Origin: JANXMY01 sp965246745
Lineage (GTDB): Bacteria > Armatimonadota > Armatimonadia > Armatimonadales > Capsulimonadaceae
Length of the DNA stretch: 64,000 nucleotides
Reading direction: 5' to 3'
Assembly: GCA_965246745.1 (NCBI GenBank)
Contig: OZ251980.1
Span: 1,860,001 to 1,924,000 of the forward strand
The notes beneath the pieces are model-generated. The model had not been told where the DNA came from. It saw only the letters and a program-made list of their open reading frames with translations, and made no database searches. Of the stretch, positions 7,426-15,752 are shown piece by piece (within the stretch, counting starts at the first letter, position 1; every line of letters starts with the position of its first letter). The position numbers were made by a program, and so were the translations under genes.

Positions 7426-8817
7426 TTACTTGCTCAGCCCGACCGGACTGGTCGTGCCGAACAGATTTTTGGTCCAAAGGTTGATCGTCGGGACGCCGTC
7501 ACCGGGAAAAGTGACATCAAGGAAGCTGTAGACCGGGTCTTTGTAGACCAGCGGGTCGGTCGCAGAGGCGTCATCGCGGGCATCCAGCACGGTGTTTGAG
7601 TAGGCCAGATTGCGGGTGATGACGTTGGGCGCCACGCCGAGGAACCGGGCTATATCGGTGACCGGATAATCGGAAGCGTGGATGCCGACTTTGGCGTTTC
7701 CGGTGACCTGGTTCAGCGAGAGGGTGTACCCGCCGACGTTTTCCAGAAACACGCCGTCGGAAGCATTGCCGGTGATGTTGTTGGCGGAGACGCTCACAGG
7801 GCCGCCGGAATCAGACCCGAAAGTGTCCGCAACCAAGCCCGTGCCGTCGTCAAGGCTGCCGCCGAAGCCGTACTTTGTGGTGCCGGAGATCACATTGAAT
7901 GTCACGGCGGAATAGTCGGCATTTTCCAAAATCAGGCCGTACCCGACATTGTTTGTGAGAAAATTGCCGAAAACGGTCACTGTGCCGGCGATGTCAAGTC
8001 CAAAATGCTTGTTGTCGTGGATGGTGTTTGATCCCACCAGGCTGCTCGCCGGGTTCGGCGACTTGGGATTGCTGACGGCCGGATTGAAGCTGACCGCGCT
8101 GATTCGCATGCCGGAATTGCCGTTTGAAGCCGTTTCATTGGCAAGAATGCTCAGGCCGCTGCCGAACGCGCCTAAGCCGTCGTAGCCGTTGCCGGTCAGG
8201 CGGTTGCCGGAAATGACCGCCCCGGACGTGTTCCCAATGAAGATGCCGTCGCCGGCGCTGCCGGTGACGGTGTTGCTGAGCAGCTTGTAGTTTTTCAAAC
8301 TGCCGAGGCCGTTGGGATCGTCCGTGAGGCCCGACGCGCCGCTGACGGCGATGCCGAGATTGTTGCTGCGGGCCGTGACATTGCTGATCTCGATGTCGCC
8401 GTAGCTGACGGCAGCCGAGCCGTCGGCCGTCGTGTACCCGACATTGACGCCGCTCGCGCCGGCGTTCTGGACGGTCACGCCGCGCACGGCGACGAACGCG
8501 GCGCGGATGTCCACACAGCTCAGGTAAATTCCCGGAGTGAACGGGTTCGGCTGAGGGGTGCCGAGGCCCGTGCCGTCAATGACGGGGTTGTTTTGCCCCT
8601 GCAAGACAACGTGCGGGGTTTTGATGGTGACCGCTTCGTTGTAGACCGCCCCTTTGGGCTTAGCCGAGACCAAAACCGTGTCGTAAGGCTTCGCGGCATC
8701 CAGGGCTTTTTGGATGGTCGGAAACTGCTGCGGCACCAGCAGGGTTCGGGCCTCGGCGGGATGGGCCGACGCGGCCAGGCCGAGCGCGGCGAGCGCGAGA
8801 AGGGTGGAAGAACGCAT
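7426..8817 (-). CDS. Secreted right-handed parallel beta-helix repeat protein
   Basis: A 463-residue protein with signal peptide MRSSTLLALAALGLAASAHPAEA. It opens with TLLVPQQFPTIQKALDAAKPYDTV, the usual start of NosD/pectate-lyase-like beta-helix domains, followed by many short rungs of the type GDGIFIGNTSGAVISGN. Such folds bind or cleave polysaccharides, but no catalytic residues can be named. The start at 8817 is chosen because AGGAG lies 5 nt before it and it opens the signal peptide; the frame extends further upstream without support. It is convergent with the esterase, sharing the terminator at 7366. Confidence 0.85.
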   Translation of the reverse strand: MRSSTLLALAALGLAASAHPAEARTLLVPQQFPTIQKALDAAKPYDTVLVSAKPKGAVYNEAVTIKTPHVVLQGQNNPVIDGTGLGTPQPNPFTPGIYLSCVDIRAAFVAVRGVTVQNAGASGVNVGYTTADGSAAVSYGDIEISNVTARSNNLGIAVSGASGLTDDPNGLGSLKNYKLLSNTVTGSAGDGIFIGNTSGAVISGNRLTGNGYDGLGAFGSGLSILANETASNGNSGMRISAVSFNPAVSNPKSPNPASSLVGSNTIHDNKHFGLDIAGTVTVFGNFLTNNVGYGLILENADYSAVTFNVISGTTKYGFGGSLDDGTGLVADTFGSDSGGPVSVSANNITGNASDGVFLENVGGYTLSLNQVTGNAKVGIHASDYPVTDIARFLGVAPNVITRNLAYSNTVLDARDDASATDPLVYKDPVYSFLDVTFPGDGVPTINLWTKNLFGTTSPVGLSK

Positions 8818-8992
8818 GAAAACTCCTGATTCTGTGCGAGAAAGATGAAGATGGGCGGTTCCGAGGGTAGAACAAAGAACCGCCAAAACAGTGTAACACG
8901 GAAAATGCCGTTTCAGCAGCCCGGCGGGAAGTTTTTTGACCCCGATTTTTGCCGGTTTTGCGTGGGTTTTGGACATGGGGTACAATCGAGGC

Positions 8993-9781
8993 ATGAGATT
9001 GTCCCTCCATGTCACGGCCGACTTGTTCGTGCCCGACCCGACCCCGACGACGCTGCAAATCGAAGCGGCGGCGCTCGGCGACGCGCAGCGGGTGGACGCC
9101 GCCGCGCTGTTTGTCACGCCATACGCCGCCGCCGAGCCGTTTTCGGACTTCTACGGCAACCCCTGCCGGCGGCTGCTCATGCCGGCCGGCGATGTGCGGA
9201 TTGAGTACGCCGCGACGGTGACGCTGCCTGAAACGCATATTTTTCCGTCGGAGCCGTATGAGGCCGATGCTCTGCACCTGCCGACTTCCGCGCTTTTGTA
9301 CACGCTGCCGTCGCGCTACTGTCAGTCCGACCGACTCGTCGCCCTAGCCGCCGACTTGTTCGGCGACGGCCCGCCCGGCCTGGCCCGCGTCCGGGCCATC
9401 TGCGATTGGATCAACGCCCACATCACTTATCAGTACGGCACATCCGACACCGGCACGTCGGCGTATGACACGGCGACCCAGCGGGTCGGGGTCTGCCGCG
9501 ACTTCGCTCACCTCGGGATCGCGTTCTGCCGGGCGCTCTCCATCCCCGCCCGCTACGTTTCGGGTTACTGCCTGGGGCTGGACCCGCCCGACTTCCACGC
9601 CTACTTCGAAGCCTATTTGGACGGCCGCTGGGCGGCGTTCGACCCCACCGTCCCTTTTCCCCGCCCGGCGCTGGCGCAGATCGCCGTGGGGCGCGATGCC
9701 GCCGACTGCGCCTGGTCCACATTTTACGGCTACGGTGAAACCAAGTTTTTGTCGGTGGAAGTCACCGAAGCAAGCGAGTAA
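8993..9781 (+). CDS. Transglutaminase-like cysteine peptidase-fold protein
   Basis: A 262-residue protein with the transglutaminase core: the nucleophile in GVCRDFAHLGIAFCRALSIPARYVSGY, the histidine in DFHAYFEAYLDG and the aspartate in WAAFDPT. An N-terminal transglutaminase-associated beta domain precedes it. No signal peptide is visible. Related bacterial proteins act as peptidases or amidases; the substrate is unknown. A -10-like TACAAT lies at 8981-8986, only 6 nt before the ATG, so the mRNA may start at the initiation codon. The Crp/Fnr gene follows after 7 nt, suggesting one operon. Confidence 0.87.
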   Translation: MRLSLHVTADLFVPDPTPTTLQIEAAALGDAQRVDAAALFVTPYAAAEPFSDFYGNPCRRLLMPAGDVRIEYAATVTLPETHIFPSEPYEADALHLPTSALLYTLPSRYCQSDRLVALAADLFGDGPPGLARVRAICDWINAHITYQYGTSDTGTSAYDTATQRVGVCRDFAHLGIAFCRALSIPARYVSGYCLGLDPPDFHAYFEAYLDGRWAAFDPTVPFPRPALAQIAVGRDAADCAWSTFYGYGETKFLSVEVTEASE

Positions 9782-9788
9782 CACGCGG

Positions 9789-10484
9789 ATGAGCCGAGAA
9801 ACCGACAGTCTCCGAAACGTGCCGCTGTTTGCAGGGCTGGACGACGACGCGCTCGCCGCGCTGGCCGGGCGGCTGCGCCGCCGCCGCCTGCCGGCGGGGA
9901 CGCCGGTGGTGTACAAAGGCGACCCGTCGGGTGCGCTGCACATCATCGCGTCGGGCCGGGTCAAAGTGCATCAAGCGACGCTTAGGGGCGACGAAGTGAT
10001 TTTAAGCATTCTCGGGCCGGGCGACTGTTTCGGCGAAATGAGCCTGCTCGACGGCGAGCCGCGCTCCGCCGACATTTCCACGCTGGAAGCCGCCGAGCTG
10101 CTGCTGCTGGACGGCGATGCCCTGCGGGAAACCCTCGCCGCCCACCCCGCCGTGGCGTGGACTCTGCTTCAAATCCTCTCGAAGCGGGTGCGCGACGGCA
10201 ACGCCGAGCGGGAAATGCTGATGACCCGCGACGTTCCCGGCCGGGTCGCCGGCTGCCTGCTGCGCCTCGCGGAAACGTCGGGCCGCCCCCAGCCCGACGG
10301 CTCGGTCCGCCTCGACCTGCGCCTCACCCAAAGCGACCTCGCCGCCCTGATCGGCGCGACCCGCGAGCGCGTGTCCCGCGCCCTGTCCGCCTTCCGCGCC
10401 TCCGGCCTGATCGCCTGGGACAAAACCCCCGGCTGCTGGGTCCTCTGCAAGCCCGCCGCCCTCAAAAAACGCGCCGAGCTGTAG
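9789..10484 (+). CDS. Crp/Fnr-family transcriptional regulator
   Basis: A 231-residue protein. The N-terminal cyclic-nucleotide-binding-type beta barrel (LRNVPLFAGLDDDALAALA at the start, GDCFGEMSLLDGEPRSADI as the binding-loop region) is followed by the dimer helix and a C-terminal winged helix with RLTQSDLAALIGATRERVSR. No Fnr-type cysteine cluster is present, so sensing is more like Crp than Fnr. It lies 7 nt behind the transglutaminase gene, suggesting co-transcription. Target genes are unknown; the TCACAC repeats at 44805-44840 are not a proven site. Confidence 0.92.
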   Translation: MSRETDSLRNVPLFAGLDDDALAALAGRLRRRRLPAGTPVVYKGDPSGALHIIASGRVKVHQATLRGDEVILSILGPGDCFGEMSLLDGEPRSADISTLEAAELLLLDGDALRETLAAHPAVAWTLLQILSKRVRDGNAEREMLMTRDVPGRVAGCLLRLAETSGRPQPDGSVRLDLRLTQSDLAALIGATRERVSRALSAFRASGLIAWDKTPGCWVLCKPAALKKRAEL

Positions 10485-10514
10485 CCGCCGCGCCGAAACT
10501 TGCAAAAATCGCCC

Positions 10515-10543
10515 TTGACACCGTACGTGATCTGTGTTACACT
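10515..10543 (+). promoter_or_regulatory. Sigma-70 promoter of the repeat-containing surface-protein gene
   Basis: TTGACA at 10515-10520 and TACACT at 10538-10543 with a 17-bp spacer. The predicted start is about 55 nt upstream of the RBS-linked ATG at 10606. Confidence 0.8.
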
Positions 10544-10605
10544 TATCCTCAGCCCTCACCGCCGAGCGCTCGCCGGGTCTGCTACGAATGTGCTTCGGAG
10601 GAACC

Positions 10606-10707
10606 ATGCCCTTCTCGTCATCGCCCCGCCGCTTGTGCGCCCCGCCGCTTGTGCGCCCCGCCGCTTGTGCGCCCCGCCGCTTGTGCGCCCCGCCGCTTGT
10701 GTCTTAG
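10606..10707 (+). CDS. RBS-linked start and 33-codon frame through the 16-bp repeats (probable out-of-phase 5' end of the next gene)
   Basis: GGAGG lies 6 nt before the ATG at 10606, the best translation start here. Translation gives MPFSSSPRRLCAPPLVRPAA and on to a TAG at 10705-10707. The frame passes through five copies of a 16-bp unit, which has no stop codon in any of the three frames. With one, four or seven copies this start would be in frame with the hydrophobic core MPLLLAPLFCSPAHA of the next entry. With one copy it would read MPFSSSPRRLCLSV then MPLLLAPL, a normal signal peptide. With five copies it is out of frame. Confidence 0.6.
   Translation: MPFSSSPRRLCAPPLVRPAACAPRRLCAPPLVS
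10623..10702 (+). repeat. Five tandem copies of a 16-bp unit in a signal-peptide coding region
   Basis: GCCCCGCCGCTTGTGC is repeated five times without gaps; only the last base of copy five differs (T for C). Sixteen is not a multiple of three, so each gain or loss of a copy changes the downstream reading frame. Confidence 0.97.
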
Positions 10708-10711
10708 CGTA

Positions 10712-12292
10712 ATGCCGCTTTTGCTTGCCCCGCTGTTTTGCTCCCCAGCGCACGCCGGGTACTGGAAAGCACGCTCCAACCCGCCTGTTGCTCCCAGCAC
10801 GACCCGAACCCCTGACCCGATTTACTCTGGCAGCGCCACTGCCGCCGGCGGGGCTTCCGTTGCGGCCCCGGCCAACCCTCCCAACTCCAACGGCTGTTAT
10901 GGAGGAGGCTACCCCGGCAGCTCTCTCACATTCAGCGGCACCGCTTCGTTTCAATGGACATGGGTGCCGGCCTACACCGGGGAGCCGCCCCCCGCGCAGG
11001 TCATCTTGACGGAAAATGTGACGCCCTCATACATGGGAGCGCCCTCTCCGCCGGTGCTTTCGCCTGCGCCGACGGTGAAGTACAAGGTCGTGGGCGGCTT
11101 GTCCGGCACGGTCAACGAAAGCGTGCCGGTGTCGGCGACGGCGACATTTACGTCGCAGGGCAGCTTTTGTGAGCTGCTTGTCACCGCCTCGGCCTCGGCG
11201 GCGTCGCTGCTTGTCAAGCCCGGCGGCACTTGGGACCCGCTCCACGGCGATTACCACGTCCTGACGGGTCAGCAGATTACCGCTGCGGTGGTCGGCATTC
11301 CGGGCAGCACCGCGATCTCTCCAGGCAGCTTCACGGTGACGAAGTACGTTTGGAGCCAGCCGTCGGCGACCTGCTTTCAAACCTACAACCCTGGCCTGCC
11401 CAGCAATCAGCTCGTCCCCCTCGGCCCCGCCGACCTGACCGGCCCGGCGTCCGGCAAAAGCACGAGCGTCGCCGCGCTGTACTTTTATGACCGTGCTCAG
11501 GAAGACTTGACCGTCGCCTGCGCCGTCACTATGACCGCTCCCGACGGCAAGACGGTCTTGAATGTCACGGCAAAGTCACCCCCAATCAACGTGCTGAAGC
11601 CGACCGCGAGTTGGGGGGTTGACCCCACAAGTGCGCCGATTAACGGCACAAGTACTGCTAACATTGTCGGTTTTATTGACTCTTCAGCGAGTTCGCGGTA
11701 TTTTGGAGCGAACACTACTTGGTATCCTGTTAAGCTGTCAGTGCCTGCTCCATTCCAGAATCTTGGCGGGCTTGGCTGCTTTGCACAGATAACAACGCCG
11801 AGCGCTACTATTACGCGGACGCCAACAGGAAAAGGGGCTTCAACCTACTCTTTCAAAGTACCAAATGCTCAAGGAGCTTGGATCGCGCCAGGGACTGGAC
11901 TTGACAAAAGCTTTCCGTTTCCTATTGGTTATACCACTGATGCCAACGGGAATTGGACAGGGCAGGCAAGCGACTCTTCATGGCCGGTAAGTGGCACAGG
12001 AGCATCAGGAGATTATCCGAAGGGCCAAGAAACTGTACCGGACATGGATAGTGGTGGTTTGCAGTGGACCAGTTCTAGCATCTCCAATAGTTTTACCACC
12101 TGGTTGATGTATAAGCCAGACGGAGGTGTCTGGATACCTGTGCAGTCCGCGACTTGGAAAGCGTCCGGCAATGCCAGCGGAGGCCCAAACAACTGGTCCG
12201 CAACAGGGAGCTATACAGCGCCGGCTCCGACAGATGCAAAAGACCCGCCACAATGGAGCGTAGTCATCTCTAATCAAGAATATCGCCCTTGA
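10712..12292 (+). CDS. Large secreted protein of unknown function, possibly phase-variable
   Basis: Counted from the ATG at 10712, 526 residues: MPLLLAPLFCSPAHA is the hydrophobic and cleavage part of a signal peptide lacking its basic start. The mature protein is rich in Ser, Thr, Pro and Gly, with beta-sandwich-like segments (for example TVKYKVVGGLSGTVNESVPV) and scattered cysteines. I do not recognise a named domain. No ribosome-binding site precedes 10712, but the TAG of the upstream frame ends 4 nt before it, so re-initiation is possible. From about 11640 GC content drops and codon use changes, as in the following gene, suggesting that the 3' part was acquired or exchanged. Confidence 0.7.
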   Translation: MPLLLAPLFCSPAHAGYWKARSNPPVAPSTTRTPDPIYSGSATAAGGASVAAPANPPNSNGCYGGGYPGSSLTFSGTASFQWTWVPAYTGEPPPAQVILTENVTPSYMGAPSPPVLSPAPTVKYKVVGGLSGTVNESVPVSATATFTSQGSFCELLVTASASAASLLVKPGGTWDPLHGDYHVLTGQQITAAVVGIPGSTAISPGSFTVTKYVWSQPSATCFQTYNPGLPSNQLVPLGPADLTGPASGKSTSVAALYFYDRAQEDLTVACAVTMTAPDGKTVLNVTAKSPPINVLKPTASWGVDPTSAPINGTSTANIVGFIDSSASSRYFGANTTWYPVKLSVPAPFQNLGGLGCFAQITTPSATITRTPTGKGASTYSFKVPNAQGAWIAPGTGLDKSFPFPIGYTTDANGNWTGQASDSSWPVSGTGASGDYPKGQETVPDMDSGGLQWTSSSISNSFTTWLMYKPDGGVWIPVQSATWKASGNASGGPNNWSATGSYTAPAPTDAKDPPQWSVVISNQEYRP

Positions 12293-12314
12293 GCTTGTCA
12301 AAAAGGAGACAAAC

Positions 12315-13079
12315 ATGAAACCTAAACTTACTCTCATATGCAGCGTCGGAGCAGTGCTTTTTGCTAGCTTTTCGCCTGCCGCAAAGGCTGGCTCGCGTCT
12401 GGGGCCGGATCTACCGCTGATCGGCGATGCAAATTTGGCTTTCAAGCTGGACAAGGCGGGAAGCATTGCTGCCGAGGCCGGCAATCTCCAGGAAGCGAAA
12501 ACAGACTACCAACAGGCGCTTGCGGCTTGCCTCACCGATGAAATAGCGACGCTGGGTTTGGCACGATGCGCGGTGGCGGAAGGTGATTTCACAACCGCTA
12601 TCGGCTATTACCGAAGTGCTGTTTACGGACACCATGAGGACGACGATATCGACCTGCTGACCGAGTATATCTTGGTACTCAATCAGGCAAATCAGGGACC
12701 GGAAGCGGTGTCTCTATACAATCACGTTGCTGATCTGTGCAAGAAGGGATATGCCGTCAACAAAATAGAGGCTCCCCTTCCTGTCTTTCATACTGACGGC
12801 TCGGACTATAACCCGGTGCGACTGCAAGCGATGACGCATCTCATCCGGGCCATCAACTCTAGCAATGGAGACGAAAAACGAGTCACGACCGAAATAAAAA
12901 AAGCGACATTGCTCGCACCAGCCCCGGATACTTTTGTCATCCAATTCTACCAGCGTGTTCTCAAAGATCAAATAGACAAAACGAACGCGGGTATTACAAG
13001 CGAGCAAATGGGTAAGACTCATGTGAAAGTAGGTTCCCCCCAAGTCACTTCTCGAATTGCCAAGACGAGACCAAAATAG
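12315..13079 (+). CDS. Secreted or periplasmic TPR-repeat protein
   Basis: A 254-residue protein with signal peptide (LTLICSVGAVLFASFSPAAKA). Helical pairs at about residues 50-115 follow the TPR pattern (AEAGNLQEAKTDYQQALAA, then AEGDFTTAIGYYRSAV). AAGGAGA precedes the ATG. It starts 22 nt after the previous stop and ends at a terminator, so the two genes form one unit and the protein may be its chaperone or partner (inference). It shares the lower GC of the 3' part of the upstream gene. Confidence 0.75.
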   Translation: MKPKLTLICSVGAVLFASFSPAAKAGSRLGPDLPLIGDANLAFKLDKAGSIAAEAGNLQEAKTDYQQALAACLTDEIATLGLARCAVAEGDFTTAIGYYRSAVYGHHEDDDIDLLTEYILVLNQANQGPEAVSLYNHVADLCKKGYAVNKIEAPLPVFHTDGSDYNPVRLQAMTHLIRAINSSNGDEKRVTTEIKKATLLAPAPDTFVIQFYQRVLKDQIDKTNAGITSEQMGKTHVKVGSPQVTSRIAKTRPK

Positions 13080-13134
13080 TTGTGGCGACGAAGGAGCAGC
13101 TACGGACACTGCATTGAGACAGACACGAGGACGC

Positions 13135-13169
13135 GCCCGGCTTTCTATTGTGAGAAGCCGGGCATTTTT
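13135..13169 (+). terminator. Rho-independent terminator of the surface-protein unit
   Basis: GCCCGGCTT...AGAAGCCGGGC followed by ATTTTTG, 55 nt after the TPR-protein stop. Confidence 0.85.
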
Positions 13170-13194
13170 GCGTTCTGCGACTTAGGGTAGGCAC

Positions 13195-13995
13195 TTAGCC
13201 CTTCAGCACGGTTTTGGCTGCGCCGGCGGCCGAGTGAGTCTCGCCCGCGCGGTCGGCCTGCGGGGACAGGACCGGCTCGCCCGACGACGGCCAGCGGCGG
13301 GACAAGACTTCGTGCAGGCCGAGGCAGGCAATCAGCCACGGAACCCCCGCGACCCAGCCCGCCAGCACGTCGGTTGGGTAATGCACCCCGACATAGACGC
13401 GCGACACGCCGATGGCGACGACCACGGCGACAGTCACCAGGCGGACGAGCAGACGCGCGGCGGGGGACTGGAACACGTGCAGGGCGAAAAAGCCGAGCAG
13501 GCCGTACACCACCATCGCAATCAGCGAATGGCCCGACGGAAACGAAAAGCCCGACTCATGGAGCAGCGGGGCGAAAAACGACGGACGCGGACGCTGGATA
13601 ATCAGCTTGACGCCCTGAATAATCACGCCCGCCCCGAGAACGGCAACCGGCAGGGTCCACGCCGCCCCGCGCACTTTGTGCCAGAAGGCCCCGACAATCG
13701 CCGACACCAGGGCCAGCCCGACAATCACCGGCGGCGACCCCATATGCGCCAGCACGGTCGCCGCCTGGGTCAGCGGCCTCGCCCGGTGACGGTACATAAA
13801 ATACAAAATCGCCCGGTCGAAGTGCGTCACGGTTTTGCCGTGGTCCTGAATGAAGTCGAACAAGCGGGCGAAAATCACCGTGAAAATGATGCTCAGCACG
13901 ACCCCGAACAGCACATGGCGGGCGACAATCGGCGGCGCGGGCTGGGTTCGGTTCGCGGTCTGCACCGACTGACGGGCTTGGTTAATCGCGTTCAT
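13195..13995 (-). CDS. PAP2-family membrane phosphatase
   Basis: A 266-residue membrane protein with about six helices and the three PAP2 motifs: KLIIQRPRP, FPSGHSL and SRVYVGVHYPTDVLAG. This family dephosphorylates lipid phosphates such as undecaprenyl pyrophosphate or phosphatidic acid; a carrier-lipid recycling role would suit a cell with large polysaccharide output, but the substrate is not proven. The start at 13995 (MNAINQAR) is preferred; TATACC lies 7 nt upstream and no Shine-Dalgarno is seen, so it may be leaderless. R1b separates it from the divergent rpmE. Confidence 0.9.
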   Translation of the reverse strand: MNAINQARQSVQTANRTQPAPPIVARHVLFGVVLSIIFTVIFARLFDFIQDHGKTVTHFDRAILYFMYRHRARPLTQAATVLAHMGSPPVIVGLALVSAIVGAFWHKVRGAAWTLPVAVLGAGVIIQGVKLIIQRPRPSFFAPLLHESGFSFPSGHSLIAMVVYGLLGFFALHVFQSPAARLLVRLVTVAVVVAIGVSRVYVGVHYPTDVLAGWVAGVPWLIACLGLHEVLSRRWPSSGEPVLSPQADRAGETHSAAGAAKTVLKG

Positions 13996-14054
13996 GCCAA
14001 GAGGTATACCCAAAATCAGTCTCTACATACAAGAAGTCACGACATACAAGAAGT

Positions 14055-14190
14055 CACGGATTGAAATCCGAGGCTCGGACAAACCAGTGTCGAAGCGACA
14101 CAAGAGTCCGAGGGGCACAACAATCGCCCCCGCCCTGAGCTTGCGTCGCCGCGACGCTGGTTTGTTCCAGCCTCGGATTTCAATCCGTGG
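14055..14190 (+). repeat. Dispersed inverted-repeat element, family R1, copy b
   Basis: The ends are CACGGATTGAAATCC-GAGGCT and AGCCTCGG-ATTTCAATCCGTGG, perfect inverted repeats. Internal modules are CAGTGTCGAAGCGACAC and GTCGCCGCGACGCTGG, as in copies a and c. It lies between the divergent PAP2 and rpmE genes, just upstream of the rpmE promoter. Confidence 0.93.
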
Positions 14191-14213
14191 CTGATTTCCC
14201 GCGCGGAACACGC

Positions 14214-14243
14214 TTGCATAAACCCGTGTTTATGAAGTATACT
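14214..14243 (+). promoter_or_regulatory. Promoter of rpmE
   Basis: TTGCAT at 14214-14219 and TATACT at 14238-14243 with an 18-bp spacer, just after repeat R1b and about 90 nt before the rpmE start. Confidence 0.65.
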
Positions 14244-14336
14244 GCACAGTTGCACGGCAAAGACACGGCGACAGCGCACGCTGGCCCCGTCACGGCCCGC
14301 CGCTGGGTGTTCCCACGGCACAGAAAGAAGCACACC

Positions 14337-14546
14337 ATGAAATCCGGCATCCATCCGAACTACCACGACGCCACCATTACCTGCGGGTCCTGCGGGCATG
14401 TCTACCAGACCAAGTCTACGGGCAGCGACAAGCTGACCACCGAAATCTGCGGCAACTGCCACCCGTTCTACACCGGCAAGCAGAAAATGCTCGACAGCGC
14501 CGGCCGGGTGGACAAGTTCCTGTCCAAGTACGGCATGAAGAAATAA
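14337..14546 (+). CDS. rpmE: Large-subunit ribosomal protein bL31
   Basis: A 69-residue protein of normal bL31 length: MKSGIHPNYHDATITCGSCG at the start and ICGNCHPFYTGKQK near the end. The two C-x-x-C-type pairs mark the zinc-binding (C+) form. AGAAAG precedes the ATG. rpmE next to a DUF1385 gene and prfA is a conserved order in many bacteria. A GGCC-rich hairpin followed by six T residues just after the stop may act as a weak terminator. Confidence 0.96.
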   Translation: MKSGIHPNYHDATITCGSCGHVYQTKSTGSDKLTTEICGNCHPFYTGKQKMLDSAGRVDKFLSKYGMKK

Positions 14547-14583
14547 CATTTCGCTTTCGCGGCCTTTTTGGGCGGCCTTTTTT

Positions 14584-14641
14584 GGGCGCAGCAAGCAGCG
14601 CCCCTACCATTACCGCTGGAGGGGCGCTGCCCGCTGCGCCC
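14584..14641 (+). repeat. Inverted GC-rich repeat (family R3) between rpmE and the DUF1385 gene
   Basis: Two 21-bp arms, GGGCGCAGCAAGCAGCGCCCC and its near-complement, separated by 16 nt and differing at one position. The left arm, read on the other strand with the adjacent GTA, recurs exactly at 17807-17830. Confidence 0.85.
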
Positions 14642-14665
14642 TTGCCGCTTGTCCGAGGTACACTC

Positions 14666-15745
14666 ATGCCCGCAGCCCACGCGCCCGCCGACGAGCGCAC
14701 ACAGTACGGCGGCCAGGCGGTGGTTGAAGGCGTGATGATGCGCTCCCCGCGCTTTTTCGCCGTCGCCTGCCGCCGCTTGTCCGACAATGTCATTGTCACG
14801 ACTTTGGAACCGGTGGAAAAGCACCTGAAAGCCTTTCAGTGGCTCAACAAGCCGTTTCTGCGCGGCTCGCTGGCGCTGGTGGATGCCATGGCGCTCGGCA
14901 TCAAAGCCCTCACCTACGCCGCCAATGTTCAGGCGACCGACGAGTACGCCAAATCCGAAGCCCCCGCCGCCGGAGCCGCCAATCTCGCGATGGGCGAAGG
15001 CGTCTCCGAAAAGCAAAAATCGTCCAATCAAAAAGTCAGCGACGGCACCATCAACGGCATCGCCATCGGCGCAACCACCGTGCTTTCGCTCTTTTTAGGC
15101 TTTGCGCTGTTTTGGACCTTCCCGGCGCTTCTGACCGACAAGCTGCTGCCGCACCACGGGCGCGTGGTCTCGAACCTGGCCGAAGGCGGCATTCGGCTGG
15201 CTATTTTCTTTGTTTACATCGGCTTGATCTCCCAAATGAAGCATATTCAGCGCGTTTTTCAGTACCACGGCGCGGAGCACAAAGCGATCAACACGCTGGA
15301 AAGCGGCGTCCCGATGACGATTGAAAACGCCCGCGCGGCCAGCCGCATCCATCCGCGCTGCGGCACGAACTTTATCTTTATCGTGCTGATCACGTCCATT
15401 GCCGTGTTTTCAGTGGTCCCGCGCCATCCGTTTTCCGAAGGCATTCTGCCGGTGCTTTCCACCGTCTTTTTCCGGCTTTTACTTTTGCCGATTGTCGCCG
15501 GAGTCGCGTATGAGATACTCAAATGGGCCGGCGCGAACCGGGATAAAGCGTGGGCGCAGGCCCTCATCGCCCCCGGCCTCTGGACGCAGTATCTGACCAC
15601 GCGCGTTCCGGGTGACGATCAGCTTGAAGTCGCCATTGCGTCTCTCGATGCCGTCTGGAAAGAAGAACACGCCGGCGCGTCGCTGACCATGCTCGCCCTG
15701 CGGACCGACCCGCGCGGCGATGCCCCCGAGCCGGTAATCGCGTAG
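14666..15745 (+). CDS. DUF1385 family membrane protein
   Basis: A 359-residue protein. The N-terminal motif QYGGQAVVEGVMMRSP and the later FQYHGAEHKAINTLE and IHPRCGTNFIFIV are the DUF1385 signature. It has about four membrane helices. Its function is unknown, but it is commonly found between rpmE and prfA, as here. The start at 14666 is supported by CGAGG upstream; the open frame reaches 14582 but those codons lie in repeat R3. A TACACT box lies at 14659-14664, which may instead be a -10 element. Confidence 0.9.
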   Translation: MPAAHAPADERTQYGGQAVVEGVMMRSPRFFAVACRRLSDNVIVTTLEPVEKHLKAFQWLNKPFLRGSLALVDAMALGIKALTYAANVQATDEYAKSEAPAAGAANLAMGEGVSEKQKSSNQKVSDGTINGIAIGATTVLSLFLGFALFWTFPALLTDKLLPHHGRVVSNLAEGGIRLAIFFVYIGLISQMKHIQRVFQYHGAEHKAINTLESGVPMTIENARAASRIHPRCGTNFIFIVLITSIAVFSVVPRHPFSEGILPVLSTVFFRLLLLPIVAGVAYEILKWAGANRDKAWAQALIAPGLWTQYLTTRVPGDDQLEVAIASLDAVWKEEHAGASLTMLALRTDPRGDAPEPVIA

Positions 15746-15752
15746 GGTAGGA

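Noticed and set aside
10623..10702. Possible CRISPR array
   Set aside because: The 16-bp units are directly adjacent with no spacers and lie inside an open frame.
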